A stretch of DNA of 64,000 bases, from positions 8,494,001-8,558,000 of the forward strand of contig NZ_CP045643.1 in the NCBI RefSeq assembly GCF_009498275.1, written 5' to 3'. The DNA is from Streptomyces fagopyri (lineage in GTDB: Bacteria; Actinomycetota; Actinomycetes; Streptomycetales; Streptomycetaceae). The notes beneath the pieces were generated by a model, which saw only the letters and a program-made list of their open reading frames with translations, had not been told where the DNA came from and did not search any database. Numbering within the stretch: the first letter of the stretch is position 1; each line of letters starts with the position of its first letter. A program made the translations under genes and the position numbers. Below, piece after piece: positions 50,988 through 59,450 of this stretch.

Positions 50988-51013
50988 GCGCCCGGAAACC
51001 GGTTTCCGGGCGC
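50988..51013. promoter_or_regulatory. 26-bp perfect palindrome upstream of dinB
   Basis: Arms 50988-51000 and 51001-51013 meet at AAACCGGTTT. It lies 32-57 nt upstream of the leftward dinB start and about 130 nt beyond the end of the DUF1206 gene. It may be an operator (LacI-like AAACCGGTTT core) or a terminator for the DUF1206 gene; the lack of a loop favours an operator. Confidence 0.45.
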
Positions 51014-51143
51014 CCCCGCGATCCACGGCCCGTGACGCGGGAGCGCGGGCGCGGTCCCGCGGACGGACGCGGGCGGGTGGGTGAACGCGGACGGGTGGGT
51101 GCGCGAGGTCCGCGCACCCACCCGTACCGACAGGATGCCGCTC

Positions 51144-51983
51144 TCAGACCCTGCGCCAGCGGGCCATGGCGAAGGAGAACAGACCGAAGAGGACGAGTCC
51201 GGCCGCGACGCACACCAGCAGCCACGGTCCCGCCGGGGTGCCGGCGAACGACCGGATCGTGTTGTCCATCCCCTTGGCCTGGTCCGGTTCGAACTCGACC
51301 GCCGCGCGGATGGCGAAGGACCCCGCCACGGCGAACACCAGCCCGCGCGCCGCGCCACCGCCCACTCCGGTGACGTCCACCAAGCGTCGGGTCCGCGTCG
51401 ACATCTCGCCGAGCTTCAGCTTCTTGTGGTACTTGCGCAGGACGGCCCGGGTGCCGACCCACACGCCCGCCACGACGATCCCGGCCCCGGCCGCGCCCAC
51501 GATCCACTGCCCGGCGGGCAGCCCCAGGACCTTCGCCGTCACGTCCTGCGACTGACGGTCGCTGGATCCGCTCCCGCTGCCGCGCGCGCCCGCCGCGAAC
51601 GACAGCACGGAATAGGCGACGAAGGAGTAGAAGACGCACCGGCCGGCCGACAGCAGCCGCTTCTTGGCCTCACCGCCGTCAGGCCCCGCGGAACCGAAGA
51701 CCACCTCGGACAGGCGCCACAGCGCCATGCCCACCAGCCCGAGGCCCAGCGCCCACAGCACCACGGCACCGAAGGGCTTCTGCGCGATCTCCGCGAGCGC
51801 GCCGCCGCGGTCCGCCTGCTTTCCGCTGTCCCCGAAGGCGATCTGCAATGCCAGTACGCCGACCAGCAGATAGATCACGCCCCGCGCGGTCAGACCGGCC
51901 CTCGCCGCGTACTCCGTCACCGGGCCCCGCGCCGCGCGCCGGGCCTGGATCCGTCCGGTCCGTGTCGTCGTACTCGCGTTCAT
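51144..51983 (-). CDS. DUF1206 membrane protein
   Basis: 279 residues from the ATG at 51983. Six membrane helices in three similar pairs, the family's pattern: YAARAGLTARGVIYLLVGVLALQIAFGD, FYSFVAYSVLSFAAG, VDVTGVGGGAARGLVFAVAGSFAIRAAVEFEPDQAKGMD. The repeated (A/T)RG-x-(I/V)-(Y/F) element heads each pair. Function unknown. Positively charged tail ARWRRV. Confidence 0.9.
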   Translation of the reverse strand: MNASTTTRTGRIQARRAARGPVTEYAARAGLTARGVIYLLVGVLALQIAFGDSGKQADRGGALAEIAQKPFGAVVLWALGLGLVGMALWRLSEVVFGSAGPDGGEAKKRLLSAGRCVFYSFVAYSVLSFAAGARGSGSGSSDRQSQDVTAKVLGLPAGQWIVGAAGAGIVVAGVWVGTRAVLRKYHKKLKLGEMSTRTRRLVDVTGVGGGAARGLVFAVAGSFAIRAAVEFEPDQAKGMDNTIRSFAGTPAGPWLLVCVAAGLVLFGLFSFAMARWRRV

Positions 51984-52125
51984 GTAGACCTCCCGGTGTC
52001 CGGTTGCCCCCGCTCCGGGATGCCACACGCACGCGCGCGGCGCGACCGGGCCGGGCAGCCGGTGCCGAGGCGCCCGGCGCAGGCGCGTCGGGACCGGCCC
52101 GCGCTGGTGCGCCCGAGTCCGCAGG

Positions 52126-52153
52126 TCAGGGGTGGTCCGTCAGGGGTGGTCCG
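52126..52153 (+). repeat. 14-bp tandem repeat
   Basis: TCAGGGGTGGTCCG at 52126-52139 is repeated exactly at 52140-52153 in the 266-nt gap between the DUF1206 and LysR genes. Related TCCGCCGGT elements follow to 52240. No gene is seen. Confidence 0.55.
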
Positions 52154-52249
52154 CCGGTTCGTGGATGCGCGCCGGTCCGCCGGTGTCAGCCGGGGAGCGT
52201 CAACGCTCGTCGGCGTGCACCGGGATTCGTCGATGTCCGCCGGTATGCG

Positions 52250-53143
52250 TCAGTGCTCGTCCTCGGACGCCTCGAGCAGGGCCATCAGGGCGCGGGCCGC
52301 CGGGCTCGTGGCATCCGGCGGCGGGAGCATGGCGACGGTCTCGTACGGCGCGTCACCCGCGTCCTTCAGCAGGAGCGACGTGAGTCCGGCGGCTTCACGC
52401 TTGAGACCGAAGTGCCGGGGCACGACGGCGATGCCGAGGCCCGCGCCGACGAGCTCCAGGAGACTGTGCACGTCACTGACCTCGAGTGTCACGGTCCGTC
52501 TGACGCCCGCCTCGGCGAAGGCCGCGTCGGTGATGCGGCGCGGCCCCCAGTCGGGGTGGAAGTCGACGAACGCCTCGCCGCCCAGGTCCTCAGGGGTGAC
52601 CACGGCGGACGTCGCGAGGTGGTGCGCCGGATGGCAGAGCACCGTCATCGGCTCGCTCGTCAGCGGGACGGAGCGCAGCTGGTCGCTGTCCGGCTGCGTC
52701 TTCACCGCGAAGGCCAGGTCGAGCCGCCCCGCCGCGACCTCCTCGGCGAGCGCGCCGGAGCCCGCTTGCCGCAACCGGATCTCCACGTCGGGATGGCGCC
52801 GCCGGAACGCGATGAGGAGCTTCGCCACGTGCACTCCGGCGATGCACTGCTCGGTGCCGAGCGAGAGCGTGCCGCGCAGCAGACCCTGCACGGCCGCCAC
52901 GGCGTCGTGGGCCGCGCGGACCTGGGCGAGCACCCGCTCCGCCTCGCCCAGCAGGGCGCGACCGGCCTCCGTGAGCGTGACCCGCCGGGTGGTGCGCACG
53001 AAGAGCGGGGCCTGGAGCTCCCGCTCCAGGGCACGGATCGAGGACGACAGACCCGACTGCGACACCATCAGACGCTCGGCCGCCCGGGTGAAATGCTGGT
53101 CCTCCGCGACGGCGACGAAGTGCTGGAGATGGCGCAGTTCCAT
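52250..53143 (-). CDS. LysR-family regulator
   Basis: 297 residues from the ATG at 53143. HTH: LRHLQHFVAVAEDQHFTRAAERLMVSQSGLSSSIRALE. Effector domain includes LSLGTEQCIAGVHVAKLLIAF and the AGLGIAVVPRHF hinge. Divergent from the aldo/keto reductase gene at 53271 with an inverted repeat between (53184-53199), the standard LysR layout, so it probably regulates that gene. Confidence 0.92.
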   Translation of the reverse strand: MELRHLQHFVAVAEDQHFTRAAERLMVSQSGLSSSIRALERELQAPLFVRTTRRVTLTEAGRALLGEAERVLAQVRAAHDAVAAVQGLLRGTLSLGTEQCIAGVHVAKLLIAFRRRHPDVEIRLRQAGSGALAEEVAAGRLDLAFAVKTQPDSDQLRSVPLTSEPMTVLCHPAHHLATSAVVTPEDLGGEAFVDFHPDWGPRRITDAAFAEAGVRRTVTLEVSDVHSLLELVGAGLGIAVVPRHFGLKREAAGLTSLLLKDAGDAPYETVAMLPPPDATSPAARALMALLEASEDEH

Positions 53144-53183
53144 GGGGCACAAGCGTACCGGCCGATTGAGAGTCCCCTTCGCT

Positions 53184-53199
53184 GAATCCGATCCGATTC
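53184..53199. promoter_or_regulatory. LysR operator candidate
   Basis: GAATC (53184-53188) and GATTC (53195-53199) are inverted around 6 nt, in the 127-nt gap between the divergent LysR and aldo/keto reductase genes. Size and position fit a LysR recognition site. Confidence 0.5.
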
Positions 53200-53270
53200 T
53201 CCCGTTGGACCTCTGTACCGTGCGCACGCGAGAGTGGACACCTGTTTTCCCGGCCTTCCAGGAGCACGCG

Positions 53271-54260
53271 TTGTACACCGCACACACCGACCGTTACGCG
53301 GACATGCCCTACCGGCGCACCGGACGCAGCGGCCTGAAACTTCCCGCGCTGTCCCTCGGCCTGTGGCACAACTTCGGCCCCGACCGGCCGGCGGAGACCC
53401 AACGCGCGATCCTGCGTCGCGCGTTCGACCTCGGGGTCACCCACTTCGACCTGGCCAACAACTACGGTCCGCCGCCCGGCGCGGCCGAGTCCGCGCTCGG
53501 TGACGCCCTGAAGGCCGACTTCGCGTCCTACCGCGACGAACTGGTCATCTCGACCAAGGCCGGATACCTGATGTGGCCGGGCCCGTACGGCGAATGGGGC
53601 TCGCGCAAGTACCTGCTGTCCTCGCTCGACCAGAGCCTGGCCCGGATGGGCCTCGACTACGTGGACATCTTCTACTCGCACCGCCCCGACCCCGAGACCC
53701 CCTTCGAGGAGACGATGGGAGCCCTGCACTCGGCGGTCCAGCAGGGCAAGGCCCTCTACGTCGGTGTGTCCAACTACTCGCCGGAGGAGACCCGGGAGGC
53801 CGCCCGCATCCTCGGTGAGCTGGGCACCCCGCTCCTCATCCACCAGCCGCGCTACTCGATGCTCGACCGCCGGCCCGAGGACGGGCTCCTGGACACGCTC
53901 GACGAGCTGCGGGTCGGCTCCATCGCCTACTCCCCGCTGGAGCAGGGCCTGCTCACCAGCCGCTACCTCGACGGCATCCCGGAGGGGTCGCGCGCCGCGA
54001 GCGACAGCCCCTTCCTGAGCGCCGACACGGTCACCGAGGACCTCGTGGAGCAGCTGCGCGCCCTCGCCGGGATCGCCGAGGCCCGCGGCCAGTCCCTGGC
54101 GCAGATGGCCCTGGCCTGGGTCCTGCGCGGCGGCCGGGTGACCTCCGCGCTCATCGGCGCGAGCAGCACCCAGCAGCTGGAGGACAGCGTGACGGCCACC
54201 CGCGCGCTGGACTTCGACGAGGAGGAGCTGGCCCGGATCGACGCGATCATCAAGCGGTGA
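53271..54260 (+). CDS. Aldo/keto reductase, YghZ-like
   Basis: 329 residues. I chose the TTG at 53271, 6 nt after GGAG; an in-frame ATG at 53304 (MPYRRTGRSG) is the alternative. AKR14-like features: GLKLPALSLGLWHNFGPDR, GVTHFDLANNYGPPPGAAESALG (Asp, Tyr), VISTKAGYLMWPGPYGEWGSRKYLL (Lys), DYVDIFYSHRPD (His), ALIGASSTQQLEDSV. Very similar to L-glyceraldehyde-3-phosphate reductase of E. coli (YghZ). Detoxifies aldehydes such as methylglyoxal with NADPH. Confidence 0.92.
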   Translation: MYTAHTDRYADMPYRRTGRSGLKLPALSLGLWHNFGPDRPAETQRAILRRAFDLGVTHFDLANNYGPPPGAAESALGDALKADFASYRDELVISTKAGYLMWPGPYGEWGSRKYLLSSLDQSLARMGLDYVDIFYSHRPDPETPFEETMGALHSAVQQGKALYVGVSNYSPEETREAARILGELGTPLLIHQPRYSMLDRRPEDGLLDTLDELRVGSIAYSPLEQGLLTSRYLDGIPEGSRAASDSPFLSADTVTEDLVEQLRALAGIAEARGQSLAQMALAWVLRGGRVTSALIGASSTQQLEDSVTATRALDFDEEELARIDAIIKR

Positions 54261-54380
54261 CGCACGGCGGCCGGGCCCTCGGGCCCGGTTCACCTCGCGC
54301 CGCTCACCATGGGTGACCAGGGTGACGACCTTCCCGGACTCCCCGGGCCCGCTGATCGGGCCGGGAGACGCTCGCTGAGG

Positions 54381-54408
54381 CCCCGGTGGCGGTCGGCCGC
54401 CACCGGGG
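54381..54408. terminator. Terminator hairpin after the aldo/keto reductase
   Basis: Perfect 12-bp arms CCCCGGTGGCGG and CCGCCACCGGGG around a 4-nt loop, 120 nt after the stop at 54260. Confidence 0.65.
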
Positions 54409-54734
54409 CGACGGCGCGGGGCGGCACGCGGGCTTCCGCGTCGTCCTCGTCATCGGCCTTGTCGCGACGGGCCGGGCGGGCCGGAAGCCGCCGCCGCACG
54501 CCCCGGCGCCGCTGCTGCTTTTGGGGGCCGCCGCCGACGCGGCGGCCCCCGTGCTGTGCCGGCTGCTCGACCAGCCGCAGCGCGCGGTCACGGCCTCCGC
54601 TTCCGGTGGCTGTCCCGTTCCGTTCCGGTGGGTGTCCCGTTCCGGAGTCCGCGGAAAGCGGCGGAACCCGTCGCGGGCCCGCGCGCCGCGCAGCGGGACA
54701 CGGACCCGCGCGGGCCGAAAGAGGAGCGGTCGGA
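54409..54734. other. Gene-free stretch with a second hairpin and a 22-bp repeat
   Basis: A second perfect hairpin has 12-bp arms at 54523-54534 and 54539-54550 with a 4-nt loop. A 22-bp unit is repeated with one change at 54601-54622 and 54623-54644. Open frames on both strands lack any recognisable protein. The stretch ends at the leftward SnoaL-like gene (54735). Confidence 0.5.
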
Positions 54735-55112
54735 CTACGCCGGCACGCGGTCGAGGAATCCGTGCACGGTGCGGATCCGGCCGTCGTCGTCCAGGGTGAT
54801 CACGTCGAATCCGGCGACGGGCGCCGAGCCGTCCGCGTCGTCGACCAGTTCCCAGCCGAATCGCGCGATGTCGTGGTGCCCGTCGACCCTCCCCGCGAGC
54901 CGGAAGGAGAACCCCGGGAACCGCTCGTGCGCCGCCGAGATCACGGCGGCGATCCCCGCGTGTCCGCGCACGTCGGCCAGCGGGTCGGTGTAGCCGCCGT
55001 CGGCGCTCCAGGCGGCGGCGACCGCCTTGGCGAGCGCGTCGGGTTCACCCGCGTTCCAGGCCTCCAGGTACCGGGCGACGGCGGACTCGTAACGGTCGGT
55101 GTTCTCGGACAT
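54735..55112 (-). CDS. SnoaL/NTF2-like protein
   Basis: 125 residues from the ATG at 55112. SnoaL-like cone fold: AVARYLEAWNAGEPDALAKAVAAAWSADGGYTDPLADVRGHAGI, then GFSFRLAGRVDGHHDIARFGWELVD and GFDVITLDDDGRIRTVHGFL. Small polyketide-cyclase-like proteins of this kind can be isomerases, hydrolases or binders; no active-site assignment is safe. Confidence 0.9.
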   Translation of the reverse strand: MSENTDRYESAVARYLEAWNAGEPDALAKAVAAAWSADGGYTDPLADVRGHAGIAAVISAAHERFPGFSFRLAGRVDGHHDIARFGWELVDDADGSAPVAGFDVITLDDDGRIRTVHGFLDRVPA

Positions 55113-55311
55113 GGCTGATCAGCCTCCGGCGAAAGGGATACGGACTGGTCGGGAGCCGGATACGGAGGTGCGGTGGCGCGCCGTCATCCGGTACCGCAAC
55201 GATGCCCGGCGGCTCCCGACGGCGTCGATTACCCCACGGGTAAGGGCGGCGGGTCGCCTTTCGGCCAAGGGGGTAGGTGAATATGCCAAGAGACTGGCTG
55301 GAATGGCATGG

Positions 55312-55324
55312 TGACAGAGTGTCA
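55312..55324. promoter_or_regulatory. Short dyad in a divergent promoter region
   Basis: TGACA (55312-55316), GAG, TGTCA (55320-55324). ATGCCA (55283-55288) and TGGCAT (55304-55309) form another small dyad just before it. Both lie in the 383-nt gap 55113-55495 between the divergent SnoaL-like and hypothetical genes; the gap holds nothing else I can name. Confidence 0.35.
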
Positions 55325-55495
55325 GGAGTGGCGATACTCGATAAGGAGGGCGATTCAGCCACGCCCGAGCGCAGCACCACTGTGTACCACGGATGCCCGG
55401 TACGACCGTCGACCGCGGACGAGCCGCGCGCAGTGAACGAGCCGCAGGGAAAGTGAGGCCGGCCCGGCAGCGAGCGTCGCCATGGGGGAGTGATC

Positions 55496-55906
55496 GTGCA
55501 CGACGAATTCCTGTGCCACGTCACCGCGTACGGAGTGTGCGGGGGCAGACGCGTCGGCGTCCCCCTGGGAACGTACCGGGCGCCCACCCTGGCGCTGGCC
55601 CTGTGGTGGATGCGGGACCGCGCTTCGTGGATGGCCGAACGGCTCGACCCGCAGCCCGACGACCCCACTTTCCCGCCGAACTCGATCGCCCCGGTGTCGG
55701 ACACCGTCCCGGACGTGCCCAGCATGCTGCGCGCCTGGTGCGGGGACAGTGGTCAGCAGGAGCTGGTCGCCGAGGAGCTGGCCGCCGGGAAGCTCGTCCG
55801 CATCGCCACGAGCGACGACACCACCGAGTACGAACTGCTCGCCGAATCCGTGGACGCGCTGCGCATGCAGCGGACCGCCGCCGTACTCGGCACCTCGGCC
55901 GCCTGA
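55496..55906 (+). CDS. Conserved hypothetical protein
   Basis: 136 residues from the GTG at 55496, 5 nt after GGGGGAG; a GTG at 55490 overlaps that ribosome site and is less likely. Sequence starts VHDEFLCHVTAYGVCGGRRV and includes GVPLGTYRAPTLALALWWMRDRA and RLDPQPDDPTFPP. No domain recognised. Two conserved Cys are close to the start. Strong codon bias; similar proteins are, from memory, widespread in Streptomyces. Cytosolic. Confidence 0.7.
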   Translation: MHDEFLCHVTAYGVCGGRRVGVPLGTYRAPTLALALWWMRDRASWMAERLDPQPDDPTFPPNSIAPVSDTVPDVPSMLRAWCGDSGQQELVAEELAAGKLVRIATSDDTTEYELLAESVDALRMQRTAAVLGTSAA

Positions 55907-56131
55907 CCACCCGGCGGCCGGCCTCCGCGCCGCCGGTCCACGGCGCACCGGAACCGGCACCCGTACCCGCACCCGCGTCGACGCCGTCCGCCGGACCGAC
56001 CGCTCTCCGTGACGATCGGACCCGTCACGGACCGCTCCGGAGCGGCATTCGCGCGGCGGATCCGACACGTCCCCCGGCCGCCCGCGTCCAGCGCGCCGGA
56101 TCGCCCCTGTGCCGATCACCGGTGTTCCGAA

Positions 56132-56163
56132 GAGTCCCTTCCTGTCCGGACAGGAAGGGACTC
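56132..56163. terminator. 32-bp perfect palindrome
   Basis: Arms 56132-56147 and 56148-56163 with no loop. It stands in the 408-nt gene-free gap 55907-56314 between the convergent hypothetical gene and the PRC-barrel operon, and begins a cluster of direct repeats. Bidirectional termination is likely. Confidence 0.55.
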
Positions 56164-56335
56164 AGCCCGTCCGTACGGCAAGGGACTCAGTCCGTCCGTC
56201 GGCCCCACAGCCTGAGCCCGTCCGTACGGCAGGGGGGGCGCAGCCTGTCCGTACGGCAGGGGGCGCAGCCTGTGCGTCCGCCACGGCAGGGGGCCCAGCC
56301 CGTCCGCCGCCGTCTCAGCCCGTCCGTACGACGAG
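56161..56335. repeat. Cluster of about seven imperfect 21-26-bp direct repeats
   Basis: Units of the form CAGCC(C/T)GTCCGTACGGCAGGG follow one another from 56162 into the last codons of the PRC-barrel gene (stop 56315). Copies differ in length and a few bases. The final copy overlaps coding sequence, so the array probably grew from the 3' end of that gene. Confidence 0.65.
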
Positions 56336-56743
56336 TGCGTAGTCCCCGAGCCCGGTCAGCAGCTCGCCGGGAAACCCGCCGGACGTCGTGCGGATCTCCT
56401 CGATCCGGCCGGTGGCGGGGTCGAAGGCGATGTCCCGCACGGTCCCGCGTTCGTCGCCGCTCTCGGTCAGGACCCGCGCGCCCAGGGCTTCGTGATGCGG
56501 CGGACCCGTGGGCGGCAGGGCGTCCAGGACGGTGTCCGAACGGACCAGCAGGGCGTCGGGGCCGACCGCGTGCAGCACGTCCCAGGCGAGTGAGGTCTCC
56601 TTGCGGCCGCGCGCCCGCGCGATCCGCAGCCGGCTGACCACCCCGGCCTCGGCGTCGATCGTGAGCGACTTGACCACACCGATCCGGGCCGCCTCCCCGA
56701 GGGTGACGACCGGCAGACCGTTGAGCTCGGAGAACAGCGTCAC
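56315..56743 (-). CDS. PRC-barrel domain protein
   Basis: 142 residues. Two PRC-barrel-like halves: FSELNGLPVVTLGEAARIGVVKSLTIDAEAGVVSRLRI and LGARVLTESGDERGTVRDIAFDPATGRIEEI. No enzyme motif. Last of three overlapping genes (ATGA overlap with the preceding PRC gene). PRC-barrels bind protein or RNA partners; the role here is unknown. Confidence 0.85.
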   Translation of the reverse strand: MTLFSELNGLPVVTLGEAARIGVVKSLTIDAEAGVVSRLRIARARGRKETSLAWDVLHAVGPDALLVRSDTVLDALPPTGPPHHEALGARVLTESGDERGTVRDIAFDPATGRIEEIRTTSGGFPGELLTGLGDYALVVRTG

Positions 56744-57318
56744 GGAGTCTCTCCCGTCGCGTGGAACGCGTCGATCTGGGCGGCGAAACCCGCCAGGTCG
56801 TCGGCGACGAACCGGGTCGCGTCCGCGGGAATGACGAGCGCCTGCCCGGACACGGCGAGGGTCTCGCCCCGGGGGACGAACACCTTGCGGCGACGGCGTC
56901 GCGAACCGGACTTCGGTGTCTCGTGGGCGGCGATCCGGAACCCCACCACACGCCCGCTGACGCCCGCCTCCACGACGAGGTCGAGTACGGTGCCGACCTC
57001 CGTGCCCGCGTCCGTGAGCACCTTGGCGCCCACCACCCGTCCGTGCGCGGCCTCGCCCCGCGCGACCACCGCGGCCGGTTCGGCGAGGACCTCGCGGCCG
57101 CGGATCATGACGGCGTCGTGGCCGACCGAGTGCACCGCGCTCCAGGGCAGGCTCTGCTTCAGCGGTCCCGCGAGCAGGCCCCGGCCGCTCAGCGTGAATC
57201 CGGTGACGCGTCCCGCCGGTCCGTCGAAAACGGTGTCCTTGATCTGCGCGACCACGTCACCCCCCAGGGTGACCACCGGTCGTCCTGCCAGGCTGCGCGC
57301 GGCCGTCAGCTCGCTCAT
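56740..57318 (-). CDS. PRC-barrel domain protein
   Basis: 192 residues from the ATG at 57318, overlapping both neighbours by ATGA. PRC halves: AARSLAGRPVVTLGGDVVAQIKDTVFDGPAGRVTGFTL and VVGAKVLTDAGTEVGTVLDLVVEAGVSGRVVGFRI. A basic loop GSRRRRRKVF follows. It is paralogous to the next gene, and the pair probably works together. Confidence 0.85.
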   Translation of the reverse strand: MSELTAARSLAGRPVVTLGGDVVAQIKDTVFDGPAGRVTGFTLSGRGLLAGPLKQSLPWSAVHSVGHDAVMIRGREVLAEPAAVVARGEAAHGRVVGAKVLTDAGTEVGTVLDLVVEAGVSGRVVGFRIAAHETPKSGSRRRRRKVFVPRGETLAVSGQALVIPADATRFVADDLAGFAAQIDAFHATGETP

Positions 57319-57461
57319 CGCACGTCCCGCTTCCCGAACCGCCGTCCGCGCTGCACGGCGATGACGGTCCCCGACCGCCTGCTCGTCTGCACCCAGACCA
57401 CCGCCGCGCCCAGCAGCGCCAGGGCCGCGACCACGACGACCGGCCACATCCACCAGACCAT
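57315..57461 (-). CDS. Small membrane protein of the PRC operon
   Basis: 48 residues from the ATG at 57461, preceded by GGAGGTGGGCG. One membrane helix, VVWWMWPVVVVAALALLGAA by approximate reading, then a basic tail RRGRRFGKRDVR inside. Its stop overlaps the next ATG, so the three genes form an operon. It may anchor the PRC proteins at the membrane; inferred only. Confidence 0.75.
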   Translation of the reverse strand: MVWWMWPVVVVAALALLGAAVVWVQTSRRSGTVIAVQRGRRFGKRDVR

Positions 57462-57607
57462 CGCCCACCTCCGGACTTCCAGGCCCGGCCGCGGTCGACC
57501 GGATTCGCGTGGTCCGGGTTCCCCGGGACGACCGGACAATGCCCTGCCCGGGGAACCCCGCCGGACGGCGCGCCCGCCGCCCGCCGCCCGCCGCGGGGGA
57601 GCCCCGC

Positions 57608-58798
57608 TCAGCCGGTGCGCGTCCCGCCGCCTTCGCGGCGCTGTCTGCCGGACCAGTCGAGGCAGATGATCAGCGCGTCGTCCAGCGGCTCGGTCACGCG
57701 GTAGCCGGCCAGCTCGTCGAGGACGGCACGGGGCACGTCGGCGGCGGGCAGCAGGGCCGTGGCGGCCACCGCCCGGGCCAGCGCCCGTTCGCCGAAGACC
57801 TCCCCCAGCGGGGACAGGGCGTCGTAGACACCGTCACTGACCACCAGGAGGCGGTCGCCGGGCAGGACGGCGAACTCCTGCGGCAGGTAGTCGGACTCCT
57901 CGAACATGCCGAGCGGCAGCTGCGCCTCCAGTTCGATCCGTTCCACGGTCGTGCCCCGCCTGCGCCACAGCCGGGGCGAGCCCGCGTCCACGGCGAGCAC
58001 CCTGCCGGTGGCGAGGTCGAACGACAGGAGCAGCGCCGAGACGTGCTGGTCGCCGTGGTGCTGCGCGTAGATCGCCTGGTCGGCGAGTCTGGCCTGGTCG
58101 GCGACCGGAAGGTCGGCGCGGCGGGCGTTGCGCAGGGCACCGACGGCCAGCTGTGTCAGCAGGGAGGCGTTGATACCGTCCCCCATGCCGTTGAGGATCG
58201 ACAGGGAGAGCCCGTCCGCGTCCGAGGACCAGTCGAAGTTGTCCCCGCGCACCGCGTACGCGGGCTCCAGCTGCGCGCCGATGGAGAACTCCTCGCGGGC
58301 GCAGGCGCGGCCGGGGAGGAGCTCCCACTGCATCTCGGCGGCCAGGGTCAGCCGGCCGACCCGCCGTGCCTGCCGGTAGACGTCGGTGTCACGCTCGGCG
58401 ACGACGATCTCGTGGCCCAGCAGCTCGGCCACCTGGGCGAGCTCCTCGGTCACATCGGCGCCCACGGAGTCCGGCAGCCGCACCGTGAGGACGCCGAGGC
58501 GCTCACCGCGCGCCGTGACGGGCAGATGGAGCCGTACGTGCTCCCCGTGCCGGGGGTGTTCCTCGTGCGGCGCCTGACTGCCGAACGCCCGGCCCTCGGC
58601 GCTGTTGTGCAGCGAGACGGAACGAGAGGGATCGCCGGGTGCCTCGACCGGCTGGAGCACGGTCAGTCCGTAGTCCGCCATGAGCAGATCGGCGCCGGTC
58701 GCTCCCCAGACGTCCGTCAGGAGAGTGCGCAGGGTGTCGAGCAGCGCGTGCGGAGGGGTCGCGCGCAGGGCTCGGTCGACGTCGTTCACAGAGGTCAC
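57608..58798 (-). CDS. GAF-PP2C (SpoIIE-type) phosphatase with variant active site
   Basis: 396 residues from a GTG at 58798. N-terminal GAF-like domain (about 15-165: LRTLLTDVWGATGADLLMADYG, LPVTARGERLGVLTVRLPD). The C-terminal PP2C domain has the G-D-x-x-D start (RGDNFDWSSD) and VVSDGVYDALS, DDALIICLDW. But the usual GDVxGHG is LNGMGDG, so an Asp and a His of the metal/active centre are Asn and Asp. Such proteins dephosphorylate STAS antagonists; this variant may be regulated or inactive. Divergent from the MarR gene at 58938. Confidence 0.88.
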   Translation of the reverse strand: MTSVNDVDRALRATPPHALLDTLRTLLTDVWGATGADLLMADYGLTVLQPVEAPGDPSRSVSLHNSAEGRAFGSQAPHEEHPRHGEHVRLHLPVTARGERLGVLTVRLPDSVGADVTEELAQVAELLGHEIVVAERDTDVYRQARRVGRLTLAAEMQWELLPGRACAREEFSIGAQLEPAYAVRGDNFDWSSDADGLSLSILNGMGDGINASLLTQLAVGALRNARRADLPVADQARLADQAIYAQHHGDQHVSALLLSFDLATGRVLAVDAGSPRLWRRRGTTVERIELEAQLPLGMFEESDYLPQEFAVLPGDRLLVVSDGVYDALSPLGEVFGERALARAVAATALLPAADVPRAVLDELAGYRVTEPLDDALIICLDWSGRQRREGGGTRTG

Positions 58799-58937
58799 GG
58801 TCGTGGTGGCTTTCTCGTGCGGTTCGCGTGTGGTTCTCGTGCGGGTGGTGTGGTCGGTCCGGGGGGCCTGGTGACGGGACGGACCGGACGGGCCGTCGTG
58901 GCTGGCGAAGCCCATCAGGAGATGACAAGGTGGTTCG

Positions 58938-59450
58938 GTGCCGCGCTCGATCCGTCCACCCGTGTCCCGAGACGATGCCGCGCAAACGCTCGACGCCGTC
59001 GCGGAACTTCTCGAACTTCTGTGGGGCCGAGGGCAGGAGGCCGCGCCGTCCGGCCCGGTGCCGCCCTCACAACTACGGGCCCTGATCGTGATCGAGCAGG
59101 GCGGTTCGATGAATCTTCGCTCGCTCGGTGAGGCCCTGGCCTCGCGTCCCTCCTCGGTCAGCCGGCTGTGCGACCGGATGGAGGCCGTCGGCCTCGTCCG
59201 CAGAGTGCCGAGCACGACGAGCCGGCGCGAGGTCGAGGTCGTGCTGAGCCCGCTCGGCGAGCAGGTGCTGCGCGAACTCCGTGACCACCGCGCGCGGGAG
59301 GTGCGGGCCGTCCTGGAGCAGATGCCGTCGGCGGACGTCGCCCGGCTCACCGAGGGGCTCGAAGCGTTCCGGGCGACCGCGCTGGACCACCTCGGCGAAC
59401 GGGGCGGCGGCTCCGGCAGGGAACCGGGGCGCGCGACCGGCACCGGTTAG
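58938..59450 (+). CDS. MarR-family regulator
   Basis: 170 residues from a GTG at 58938. MarR fold: VPPSQLRALIVIEQGGSMNLRSLGEALASRPSSVSRLCDRMEAVGLVRRV, wing PSTTSRREVEVVLSP. Polar C-terminal tail. Divergent from the PP2C gene; the downstream gap to the STAS gene contains an inverted repeat that may be its target (59563-59578). Confidence 0.9.
   Translation: MPRSIRPPVSRDDAAQTLDAVAELLELLWGRGQEAAPSGPVPPSQLRALIVIEQGGSMNLRSLGEALASRPSSVSRLCDRMEAVGLVRRVPSTTSRREVEVVLSPLGEQVLRELRDHRAREVRAVLEQMPSADVARLTEGLEAFRATALDHLGERGGGSGREPGRATGTG

Noticed and set aside
51081..53270. A very long rightward open frame upstream of the aldo/keto reductase at 53271
   Set aside because: It is antisense to the DUF1206 and LysR genes and has the wrong codon bias; only the part from 53271 is a recognisable protein.
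54304..54591. Leftward Arg/Pro-rich frame (and a rightward one at 54386) as small genes
   Set aside because: Composition is that of random GC-rich DNA, with no ribosome site and no fold-like pattern; the hairpins explain the region better.
56161..56335. Possible CRISPR or attachment-site array
   Set aside because: Units run directly into each other and into coding sequence with no spacers, and no integrase or cas gene is nearby.
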